The position numbers and the translations under genes were made by a program. From Planctomycetota bacterium (lineage in GTDB: Bacteria; Planctomycetota; UBA11346), in NCBI GenBank assembly GCA_024641365.1, contig JAHEDF010000048.1, positions 1 to 13,600 of the forward strand: DNA of 13,600 nucleotides. The letters are read 5' to 3'. Below, piece after piece: positions 7,966 to 13,600 of the stretch (positions within the stretch are counted from its first letter, which is position 1; each line of letters starts with the position of its first letter). The notes under the pieces are model-generated. The model worked only from the letters and a program-made list of their open reading frames with translations. It was not told where the DNA came from and searched no databases.

Positions 7966-8303
7966 GAGCAACCGTCCTTCCCACGACCCCAGTACGTGTT
8001 TGCAGTGGGGCGGGGCCTTATAGGACTGGACCACCTCAACACCAGAGGGAAGGCACTGATGTTATGCGTAAATAGTGTGTAGTTCAGGATATCAATGCAT
8101 TCTGATTATTTTATTCATAATTTGTCACTGAAATAAACAGTGCATCGTTTGTATCATTTAATGCAATTTGGCCTCAAACCAGAATGGTCGTCAAAACACG
8201 GCCAACAAGGGCATAAAAATAGCCATAAGTCTCGTCGCCACTTTGTACCAGAGTCAGCCGAAGCTACTTGCAAGCCTCTGATATTGAGCGCATAAAAACC
8301 CTC
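7966..8303. other. Divergent intergenic region between nuoA and mcsA
   Basis: This 338-bp region separates two clusters that are transcribed away from each other, so it should contain promoters for both. It is AT-rich from about 8060 to 8165. A weak minus-strand promoter candidate for nuo is TTGATA (8095-8090) with TATTTA (8074-8069) at 15-bp spacing. For the mcs side, TATCAT (8152-8157) or TTTAAT (8157-8162) could be a -10 box, but no well-placed -35 is seen. No CtsR-type GGTCAAA heptad pair and no CIRCE element were found. A palindrome at 8126-8142 is listed separately. Confidence 0.5.
8126..8142. promoter_or_regulatory. Palindrome CACTG-N7-CAGTG, candidate operator
   Basis: A perfect 5-bp inverted repeat, CACTG and CAGTG, flanks an AT-only 7-bp centre (AAATAAA) in the AT-rich middle of the divergent region. 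The size and symmetry suit a dimeric regulator binding between the nuo and mcs promoters. No regulator is identified, and short palindromes can arise by chance. Confidence 0.3.
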
Positions 8304-8852
8304 ATGCTTGGTGTTACGTGCCAGATATGTTCGAAGCGTCCAGCAACGGCCCATTTGACGGAACTTGATCCGGACTCGGGTGAGCGGCAGGAATTGCACA
8401 TTTGTTCGACCTGCATTCAAAAACTTGATTTAAAGCTCGAAAGTGGCCCGCCGCCAATCGCCGTCATCTTAGGCATGGCTCCCGATGACCAGTCGAGTGC
8501 GAAAATAAAAATCGCCGCTCATCCTAATGTCCCCGCGCTGAAAAAGCAGGACGAACAATGCCCGCATTGCGGCTTAGCTTTTTCTGAGTTTGGCTCGGGA
8601 AAATTATTCGGCTGCGCCCACGATTACACCGCATTTGGCGAAAAAATCGAAATATTGCTGCGTAATTATCATGGCACCACCCAACACATTGGCCGTCGGC
8701 CAGGCACTGAGCCAACACAAGAACCAGATCCCATTACCGCCCGTCGAGCCAAGTTGGATGAAGCACTGCGCGAAGCGGTCACTAGCGAAAATTACGAAAG
8801 TGCCGCCAAATTGCGCGATGAGCTCAAGCGCCTCGACGACGACGCCTCTTAA
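8304..8852 (+). CDS. mcsA: McsA-like zinc-finger/UVR-domain adaptor protein
   Basis: McsA is the partner that activates the arginine kinase McsB and assists ClpC in protein quality control. The 182-residue product has three CxxC pairs: CQIC (Cys6, 9), CSTC (Cys34, 37) and CPHC (Cys86, 89). The fourth metal site, FGCxxC in Bacillus McsA, reads FGCAHDY here (Cys104, His106, Asp107), so its last cysteine is missing. The segment ILLRNYHGTTQHIGR also follows the McsA pattern. The C-terminus (about 148-178) is a UVR motif: KLDEALREAV and YESAAKLRDELKRL. ATG 8304 starts the protein just before the first zinc knuckle, as in the family. A TTG at 8268 would add 12 residues. Neither start has a clear Shine-Dalgarno sequence. 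It lies 304 bp upstream of mcsB on the same strand. Confidence 0.9.
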   Translation: MLGVTCQICSKRPATAHLTELDPDSGERQELHICSTCIQKLDLKLESGPPPIAVILGMAPDDQSSAKIKIAAHPNVPALKKQDEQCPHCGLAFSEFGSGKLFGCAHDYTAFGEKIEILLRNYHGTTQHIGRRPGTEPTQEPDPITARRAKLDEALREAVTSENYESAAKLRDELKRLDDDAS

Positions 8853-9156
8853 TGATGATTGAAGATTATTAACCGCAGAGAGCGCAGAGGACGCAGAGAA
8901 ATTAATTTGTTGGGCTTTTATTGGTTTAACAGCCGACATTACTCTCAGTGTGCCACTTATAGTTAGTGGCAGGACGTCACTGCTTTTCCAATATGATACC
9001 TCTGCGTCCTCTGCGCTCTCTGCGGTTAATCTGTCTTTTCCTTTTCCAAAAAGCCAATCAACATCTATCCTGTTTCACGCCATTGGGTCCAACAACCTTA
9101 CCAACGGTTGCCGCTGTAGACGCGCCCATAAAACATGCGAGCGTCTAGCACTGATC
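8853..9156. other. Non-coding spacer between mcsA and mcsB
   Basis: The mcsB reading frame stays open back to 8950, but that upstream part reads through one arm of a palindromic element and shows no McsB-like sequence. I treat the whole spacer as non-coding. Its main content is the inverted-repeat element at 8868-9030. The remaining 126 bp before mcsB have no clear ribosome binding site or promoter. Confidence 0.65.
8868..9030. repeat. Palindromic element with perfect 30-bp inverted arms built from 9-bp repeats
   Basis: The left arm (8868-8897) and right arm (9001-9030) are exact reverse complements over 30 bp. Each arm contains three tandem 9-mers of the form NCGCAGAGN: CCGCAGAGA (8873-8881), GCGCAGAGG (8882-8890) and ACGCAGAGA (8891-8899, its last two bases just outside the arm). 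The 103-bp centre has its own 7-bp hairpin, TGCCACT (8951-8957) with AGTGGCA (8965-8971). The ends read ATTAACC and GGTTAAT. No target-site duplication is visible and nothing is encoded inside. From memory, GCAGAG-type repeats of this style are dispersed in several bacterial genomes, so a non-autonomous mobile or palindromic repeat is the likeliest explanation. Confidence 0.9.
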
Positions 9157-10227
9157 ATGAGTCAACTCGCTCCACTCTTGGCCCGCACCGCATCCTGGCT
9201 GAACAGCCCAGGTTCACATGGCGGTATTGTCATTTCCAGCCGCATTCGTTTAGCGCGCAATATTGAGGGCTTTGCCTTTCAACGAAAATTAAGCACCGTT
9301 CGCCAACAAGAATTAGTTGATCATTTAAGTCAGCAAGTTGCGACCACGGCACGCTTACCAAATGCCTTATCGTTAAAATTAGATGACCTGGAACCACTTG
9401 AACGTTTAGCGTTAGTCGAACGCCAATTAATTTCGCGCGATTTAGCAGGCGGCAAACGTCCAGCGGGCGTTTACATAAGTGGCGATGAAATGTATTCACT
9501 GATGTTTAATGAAGAAGATCATCTACGCTTACAGGTTATTAGCGCCGGTTTATGTATTAACGCCAATTTAGAACTCGCCGTACAATTAGATCGCACCTTA
9601 GAAAAAGCCTTGCAGTGGTCAGTTAATGACCAATTCGGTTATTTAACTGCCTGTCCAACAAATGTTGGAACGGGAATGCGCGCGTCGGTGATGATGCATT
9701 TACCAGCCTTAGTTGAAACGGGTGAATTTAAACAAGTGATGCGCAGTCTTGGCAAATTGCATATGACCGTGCGCGGCTTACATGGCGAAGGCAGTGAACC
9801 AACTGGTCATTTTTATCAAATTAGTAATCAACGCGCATTAGGTTTAAGTGAGCAACAATTAGTTGATCACCTCAACGAAACCGTTGAACGCATTATCGCT
9901 TACGAACAATTAGCACGTCAATCGATGATGACCAAAGCGCGGCCACGTTTAGAAGATAAATGTTTCCGCGCCTGGGGCCTGCTGACCCACGCCCGCAGTC
10001 TCACCAGCGATGAACTGATTGATCAGCTCAGCTGGATTCGTCTCGGAGCCGGACTGACCATCTTGCCGTGGCGCAATTGGAAAATGCTCGACAAAATACT
10101 CTTGCAGAGCCAACCCGCTCACATCCAGTTACAGCATGCAGACGCTGACGATGTGGAAGCCCGTGACCAACTCCGTGCCGAATTGGTACGTAAGTGGCTG
10201 CAAGCTCCTCCAAGTGAACAAAACTAA
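9157..10227 (+). CDS. mcsB: Protein arginine kinase McsB
   Basis: McsB phosphorylates arginine side chains on proteins using ATP and a phosphagen-kinase fold; phosphoarginine marks substrates for ClpC-ClpP. The 356-residue product matches family length. Visible motifs are VISSRIRLARNIEGF at 25-39 (nucleotide phosphate contacts), the catalytic glutamate-rich loop NEEDHLR at 118-124, ACPTNVGTGMRASVMMHLP at 165-183 with Cys166, and GEGSEPTGHFYQISNQ at 210-225. RDQLRA at 336-341 is the RDxxRA motif that senses phosphoarginine allosterically in Bacillus and Geobacillus McsB. All key motifs look intact, so an active kinase is expected. ATG 9157 is chosen because it begins just before the conserved N-terminus; there is no good Shine-Dalgarno. 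Neighbours mcsA and clpC support the function. Confidence 0.96.
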   Translation: MSQLAPLLARTASWLNSPGSHGGIVISSRIRLARNIEGFAFQRKLSTVRQQELVDHLSQQVATTARLPNALSLKLDDLEPLERLALVERQLISRDLAGGKRPAGVYISGDEMYSLMFNEEDHLRLQVISAGLCINANLELAVQLDRTLEKALQWSVNDQFGYLTACPTNVGTGMRASVMMHLPALVETGEFKQVMRSLGKLHMTVRGLHGEGSEPTGHFYQISNQRALGLSEQQLVDHLNETVERIIAYEQLARQSMMTKARPRLEDKCFRAWGLLTHARSLTSDELIDQLSWIRLGAGLTILPWRNWKMLDKILLQSQPAHIQLQHADADDVEARDQLRAELVRKWLQAPPSEQN

Positions 10228-10235
10228 CCCATCTT

Positions 10236-10280
10236 GACCCACTTATAGTCCCACTTAAGTCCCGCCTAAGACCCACCCGA
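10236..10280 (+). repeat. Four degenerate 11-12-bp direct repeats upstream of clpC
   Basis: The mcsB-clpC gap contains GACCCACTTATA (10236-10247), GTCCCACTTAA (10248-10258), GTCCCGCCTAA (10259-10269) and GACCCACCCGA (10270-10280). The period is about one DNA helical turn, with an invariant CCC core and a mostly A-rich end. It ends 17 bp before the clpC ATG. It could be a regulator array or an anti-Shine-Dalgarno-masking mRNA element, or just slippage-derived repeats. Confidence 0.7.
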
Positions 10281-10297
10281 AAGCATTTTGGAACGCC

Positions 10298-12865
10298 ATG
10301 TTTGATAAATTCACCGATCGCGCCCGCAAAATTATCGCTTTGGCCCAAAAAGAGGCCGAACGCTTTCATCATGACTATATTGGCACCGAGCACTTATTGC
10401 TCGGCTTGGTCAAAGAGGGTTCCGGCGTTGCGGTGACCGCGCTCAACAACCTCAGCGTCGACGTTGAGAAAGTGCGCCGCGAAGTCGAAAAGCTGGTGGT
10501 GGTCGCTGACAAAGAAGCACCCTCCGGCCCCCTGCCATTTACGCCACAAGCCAAACGCGTGTTAGAGCTCGCCAGCGAAGAAGCCCGCGCTTTAGGACAC
10601 CCATATATTGGCACCGAACATATTTTGTTAGGCCTGCTCAGCGAACAAGACAGCGTCGCTGCTCAAGTGTTAATTAATCTCGACCTGAAATTAGAAGATG
10701 TGCGCAATGAAATCCTCGACCTCTTAGGTGCGAGCGATGTCTCCAGCATGCCACAATCCACCACCAAAGAACCTGGGGAAAAAGGCACCGAAAAATCCAA
10801 AGGTAAAAAAGGTGAAGAATCATCAACGCCTGCCCTTGATGCCTTCGGTCGTGATTTAACCCTCGCCGCTGAAGCTGGTGAATTAGATCCCGTTATTGGT
10901 CGTTCAAAAGAAATTGAACGTCTGTGGCAAATTCTCTGCCGTCGCACGAAAAATAATCCGGTGTTACTCGGTGAACCCGGCGTTGGTAAAACCGCCATCG
11001 TCGAAGGCTTAGCGCAATCCATCGTCAAACACGAAGTCCCCGACTTATTAGCCAACAAGCGTATTATTTCCCTCGACCTCGCTTCTATGGTCGCTGGCAC
11101 GAAATACCGTGGCCAATTTGAAGAACGCATCAAAGCGGTGATGAAAGAAGTTAAACAATCGAAGAATATTATTTTATTCATCGACGAATTGCACACCTTG
11201 GTTGGCGCTGGTGGCGCTGAAGGCGCGATCGACGCCAGCAACGTATTGAAGCCCGCATTATCCCGTGGCGAAATGCAATGCATCGGTGCGACTACGCTCG
11301 ATGAATTCCGTAAATACATTGAAAAAGACGGCGCTTTAGAACGCCGCTTCCAATCCATTATTGTTGATCCGCCAGTCATCGAAGATGCGATTAAAATTCT
11401 CCAAGGTCTGCGCGACAAATATGAAGCGCATCACCGCATCAAAATTACCGACACCGCCATTGCCGCTGCGGTCAAATTAAGTGATCGTTATATCACTGGC
11501 CGTTTCTTGCCAGACAAAGCCATTGACGTTATCGATGAAGCCGGTGCGAAACTACGTTTAAAAGCAACTTCGAAAGCACCAGCATATAAAGAAATTGAAC
11601 TCGAAATTAAAGACCTCGAAAAACAAAAATCGGAAGCGGTGCTCAATCAAGATTACGAAAAAGCTGCTGAGTTCCGTGACCGCGCTGAGAAAAAGAAAAA
11701 AGAACTCGCCGACTTGAAGCGCAAGCATCAAGAACAATCCAAAGAATTATGCGGCACAGTCGATGAACACATCGTCGGTGAAATCGTCGCCACCATGACC
11801 GGCATTCCGCTCAAACGTTTGGATCAAGGCGAAGCAAAGCGTTTACTCGAACTCGAATCGCATTTACACAAAAAAGTTATTTCCCAAGACGAAGCCATCA
11901 AAGCCGTGTCGCGCGCCATTCGCCGTTCACGCTCGGGATTAAAAGATCCACGTCGTCCCGTTGGTGCCTTCATGCTCGTCGGTCCAACCGGCGTTGGCAA
12001 AACCTTACTCTGTAAAGCACTCGCTGAATTTATGTTCGGCGGCGAAGAAGCCCTCATTCAAATCGACATGTCCGAATATGGCGAAAAACATAATGCCAGT
12101 CGTTTAGTCGGCGCGCCTCCCGGTTACGTCGGCTTTGAAGAAGGCGGCCAGCTCACGGAAAAAGTCCGTCGTCGTCCCTATTCCGTTGTGTTATTCGACG
12201 AATTAGAAAAAGCCCACGGCGACGTGTTCAATATGTTGCTGCAAATTATGGAAGAAGGCAAACTCACCGACTCGTTCGGTCGCGTCGTCGATTTCCGTAA
12301 TACCGTCATCGTCATGACCAGTAACGTTGGTGCCGCCAGCGCCAGCGAAGCCGGCACGCTCGGTTTCGAAACTGCCGAAAGCAAAGAAAATTACGCCAGC
12401 AAAGCAACCAAGGCCGCATACCAACGCGCGCTGGAAGAATATTTCCGCCCAGAATTCTTAAATCGTTTAGACGACACCATCGTCTTCCGTCCATTGGAAC
12501 GCGAAGATTTACGCCAAGTCGTCAGCTTAGAATTTAATAAAATTGCCAAGCGCGTGCACGAACAAGGTCTGCAAATCGAACTCACGGTTCCGGCCATCGA
12601 TTTCTTACTCAAAGAAGGTTACAACCCTCGCTTCGGTGCCCGTCCAATTCGTCGCACCATCGAACAGCACATCGAAGACCCATTATCGGAAGCGATGCTG
12701 CGCGGTGAATTTACCCCAGGCACCAACATCAGCGTCGGCGTTGAAACCGACAATGATAAGAAGGAACATCTGGTGTTCCGCCGCGTGGAGAAGAAAGATA
12801 TGGAACTGAAAACCGAGAATTCCTCATCAGAAACTGAGAATTCGTCGCCGCAAAAAGACGATTAA
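10298..12865 (+). CDS. clpC: ATP-dependent Clp protease ATP-binding subunit ClpC
   Basis: ClpC is a hexameric AAA+ unfoldase that feeds proteins to ClpP. The 855-residue protein has two Clp-N repeats (about 3-70 and 80-144). Each includes GTEHxLLGL with Glu31 and Glu107, the glutamates that form the phosphoarginine pockets in Bacillus ClpC. A Lys/Glu-rich linker (155-178) follows. AAA1 has Walker A GEPGVGKT (225-232) and Walker B LFIDE (DE 296-297). The middle domain (about 425-485) is a coiled coil with the UVR-like [21 protein letters not shown]2 has GPTGVGKT (562-569), VVLFDE (630-635) and [10 protein letters not shown] (717-726). The ClpP-docking loop tripeptide LGF is at 688-690. The C-terminal tail is acidic/polar with a 7-residue repeat, [17 protein letters not shown] 10298 has only a weak GGA upstream. 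Its position behind mcsB makes phosphoarginine-directed proteolysis the expected role. Confidence 0.97.
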   Translation: MFDKFTDRARKIIALAQKEAERFHHDYIGTEHLLLGLVKEGSGVAVTALNNLSVDVEKVRREVEKLVVVADKEAPSGPLPFTPQAKRVLELASEEARALGHPYIGTEHILLGLLSEQDSVAAQVLINLDLKLEDVRNEILDLLGASDVSSMPQSTTKEPGEKGTEKSKGKKGEESSTPALDAFGRDLTLAAEAGELDPVIGRSKEIERLWQILCRRTKNNPVLLGEPGVGKTAIVEGLAQSIVKHEVPDLLANKRIISLDLASMVAGTKYRGQFEERIKAVMKEVKQSKNIILFIDELHTLVGAGGAEGAIDASNVLKPALSRGEMQCIGATTLDEFRKYIEKDGALERRFQSIIVDPPVIEDAIKILQGLRDKYEAHHRIKITDTAIAAAVKLSDRYITGRFLPDKAIDVIDEAGAKLRLKATSKAPAYKEIELEIKDLEKQKSEAVLNQDYEKAAEFRDRAEKKKKELADLKRKHQEQSKELCGTVDEHIVGEIVATMTGIPLKRLDQGEAKRLLELESHLHKKVISQDEAIKAVSRAIRRSRSGLKDPRRPVGAFMLVGPTGVGKTLLCKALAEFMFGGEEALIQIDMSEYGEKHNASRLVGAPPGYVGFEEGGQLTEKVRRRPYSVVLFDELEKAHGDVFNMLLQIMEEGKLTDSFGRVVDFRNTVIVMTSNVGAASASEAGTLGFETAESKENYASKATKAAYQRALEEYFRPEFLNRLDDTIVFRPLEREDLRQVVSLEFNKIAKRVHEQGLQIELTVPAIDFLLKEGYNPRFGARPIRRTIEQHIEDPLSEAMLRGEFTPGTNISVGVETDNDKKEHLVFRRVEKKDMELKTENSSSETENSSPQKDD

Positions 12866-12877
12866 TCGCGGTCAATT

Positions 12878-12911
12878 CCAGGAGCATCAACTCACGAGTT
12901 GACGCTCCTGG
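12878..12911. terminator. Long hairpin after clpC, candidate terminator or 3'-end stabiliser
   Basis: The arm CCAGGAGC then TCAACT pairs with AGTTGA then GCTCCTGG around a CACG loop, giving 14 pairs with a single A/C mismatch (a T-G pair on the minus strand). It begins 12 bp after the clpC stop and 35 bp before the tRNA gene. No T-tract follows on either strand, so it is not a textbook intrinsic terminator; it may define or protect the clpC mRNA 3' end. Confidence 0.5.
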
Positions 12912-12946
12912 GAGCCCCTCTAAGTTTCGCGCCCTTACGTTGACAC

Positions 12947-13019
12947 GCGTCATTAGCTCAGTTGGTAGAGCAAGGGATTCTTAATCCCTGGGTCGTAGGT
13001 TCGAATCCTACATGACGCA
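12947..13019 (+). tRNA. tRNA-Lys (anticodon CUU)
   Basis: A complete 73-nt cloverleaf. The acceptor stem GCGTCAT pairs fully with ATGACGC (discriminator A at 13019). The D arm is GCTC-AGTTGGTA-GAGC. The anticodon stem AGGGA/TCCCT encloses loop TTCTTAA, giving anticodon CTT (reads AAG, Lys). The T arm is GTAGG-TTCGAAT-CCTAC. The 3' CCA is not encoded and must be added enzymatically. The gene is 81 bp after clpC on the same strand and is followed by a strong intrinsic terminator. Confidence 0.97.
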
Positions 13020-13029
13020 CGATTTGTTT

Positions 13030-13079
13030 CGAGGGCTCCCGCCCTCGCGCTCCCACGAACTTTGTCGTGACTTTTTTTT
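13030..13079 (+). terminator. Intrinsic terminator downstream of tRNA-Lys
   Basis: Two stacked hairpins follow the tRNA: CGAGGGC-TCCC-GCCCTCG (13030-13047, 7-bp stem) and CACGA with TCGTG around a 6-nt loop (13054-13069). Eight T residues follow at 13072-13079. The second hairpin plus T8 is a good Rho-independent terminator for plus-strand transcription. An A7 run at 13095-13101 offers a T-tract for the opposite direction. Confidence 0.75.
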
Positions 13080-13101
13080 ACTGCGCTGCGCTTGAAAAAA
13101 A

Positions 13102-13168
13102 TTGGCGGATCGGCTGCGCCGATTGTATCCGCCAACCGTCACTCGGCGTTCGATTGGGGCTCTGCCCC
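13102..13168. repeat. Nested and compact hairpins downstream of the tRNA terminator
   Basis: TTGGCGG (13102-13108) pairs with CCGCCAA (13129-13135) and encloses ATCGGC-TGC-GCCGAT (13109-13123), giving a 13-bp interrupted stem. Further on, GGGGC-TCT-GCCCC lies at 13156-13168. These have the same short-stem, 3-nt-loop style as the hairpin train between nuoD and nuoE, which suggests one genome-wide class of palindromic element. Confidence 0.7.
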
Positions 13169-13451
13169 TTATCCCCAGCTTATTTTCTACTTATTTAATT
13201 ATTTTCTGAGTGCTGGCGTCGTGTGAAAAAAATCCCAGCAGTGCCTGTCGAAAGTCCCTAAATGATTCAGAATAAGGCAGTGGGGCACTGGTGGTCATAG
13301 GGATTGGTGGCTAGAGTGTTTTTACAGGTTGAGTCGATCTTTTTAAGATAGAGACAGGGATAAAATACTATTGATCTGGTCGCGGGGCCGTGGTGTATTC
13401 CGGAAGTTTTTTCACACCACGCGTTAATGTATTTATGGCTTTTTTCGCGGA
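13169..13451. other. Intergenic region with no gene seen; potential RNA secondary structure
   Basis: All frames are broken by frequent stops and no coding signal is visible. Structured spots are TGCTGG/CCAGCA (13211-13240), an outer stem TCCCTA/TAGGGA (13255-13260 and 13298-13303) enclosing CAGTG-GGG-CACTG (13278-13290), and CGTGGTGT/ACACCACG (13389-13396 and 13414-13421), whose loop contains the palindrome TTCCGGAA. The last one lies just beyond the stop of the right-edge gene and could act in ending its transcript. I recognise no known RNA family. Confidence 0.45.
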
Positions 13452-13600
13452 TTAAAATGAATTGGCTCCATCCGGAGTTGGCTGTGGTTCAGAAAGCTCG
13501 TTTTTCTGTTTATCATTCTGTCCGGGCTCTACATTCGACTGCTGCTCATCAGCGATCAAGAGTATGTTGCCATTTGCACCAGTTAAAAGGAGGCCCGTCT
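13452..13600 (-). CDS. C-terminal end of an unidentified protein (cut by window edge)
   Basis: A minus-strand frame is open from the right edge to a TAA at 13454-13452, giving 48 residues. It starts with a short hydrophobic piece (TGLLLTGANGNILLIADEQQ) and continues as a polar, disordered-looking tail rich in Glu, Gln, Asn, Asp, Ser and Pro, ending PTPDGANSF. The other two minus-strand frames stop within the first 51 bases, which favours this one, but the piece is short and no family is recognised. It could be the tail of a membrane or secreted protein, or a chance open frame. A hairpin at 13389-13421 lies downstream of the stop. Confidence 0.5.
   Translation of the reverse strand, partial: TGLLLTGANGNILLIADEQQSNVEPGQNDKQKNELSEPQPTPDGANSF

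Noticed and set aside
7966..8034. N-terminal extension of nuoA to 8034
   Set aside because: No family resemblance, while ATG 7965 has a suitable AAGGA upstream.
8035..8303. CIRCE (HrcA) or CtsR operator upstream of mcsA
   Set aside because: No TTAGCACTC-N9-GAGTGCTAA and no tandem GGTCAAA heptads were found on either strand.
8868..9030. CRISPR array or IS element
   Set aside because: There are only two inverted arms, no regularly spaced direct repeats with unique spacers, and no transposase frame in the 103-bp centre.
8950..9156. N-terminal extension of mcsB through the palindromic element
   Set aside because: The extension encodes one arm of the inverted repeat and has no similarity to McsB; the 356-residue product from 9157 has normal length.
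10663..11418. 251-residue minus-strand open frame
   Set aside because: It is antisense to the first AAA domain of clpC; codon structure of clpC keeps the opposite frame open.
12953..13135. Minus-strand 60-residue open frame containing SCRIRTYDPGIKNPLLY
   Set aside because: It is the antisense translation of the tRNA-Lys gene; this type of peptide is a familiar false protein prediction over tRNA genes.

Overview
The window comes from a bacterium of moderate GC content and holds two divergent gene clusters. On the minus strand, from about 7965 leftwards, lies most of a respiratory complex I (NADH-quinone oxidoreductase) operon in the order nuoA, nuoB, nuoC, nuoD, nuoE, nuoF, a small membrane-protein gene, nuoG, and the first 44 codons of nuoH, which runs off the left edge. 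On the plus strand, from about 8304 rightwards, lies an arginine-phosphorylation proteolysis cluster: mcsA (zinc-finger/UVR adaptor), mcsB (protein arginine kinase) and clpC (Hsp100 unfoldase), followed by a tRNA-Lys(CUU) gene and its terminator. The right edge carries the C-terminal end of an unidentified minus-strand gene.

Lineage is inferred, not proven. McsA-McsB-ClpC without an adjacent ctsR, separate nuoC and nuoD, a short NuoG, a membrane protein starting with an NPYxxP-type motif, and a variant McsA zinc finger (CAHDY) together suggest the Planctomycetes/Verrucomicrobia/Lentisphaerae (PVC) assemblage rather than Firmicutes or Proteobacteria.

The nuo genes are packed tightly, mostly with 4-bp ATGA overlaps or gaps of 1-5 bp. 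There are two exceptions. A 64-bp nuoA-nuoB spacer carries a 10-bp hairpin. A 160-bp nuoD-nuoE spacer is filled with back-to-back perfect hairpins. The second gap falls exactly where the quinone-proximal part (A-D) meets the NADH-oxidising module (E, F, G). Two things in that module are unusual: NuoE has a C-terminal extension that reads as a fibronectin type III-like beta-sandwich, and a DUF4328-like multi-pass membrane protein is built in between nuoF and nuoG with operon-style spacing.

The McsB/ClpC pair is biochemically coherent. McsB keeps the catalytic NEED motif and the RDxxRA phosphoarginine-sensing motif, and ClpC keeps the two N-domain glutamates of the phosphoarginine pockets, so phosphoarginine-marked substrate delivery is plausible. 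mcsA and mcsB are separated by a 163-bp palindromic element with perfect 30-bp inverted arms made of 9-bp repeats. Four degenerate 11-bp direct repeats sit just before clpC. After the tRNA there is no gene for about 430 bp; that stretch holds a terminator, a second set of compact hairpins and some larger potential RNA structure.
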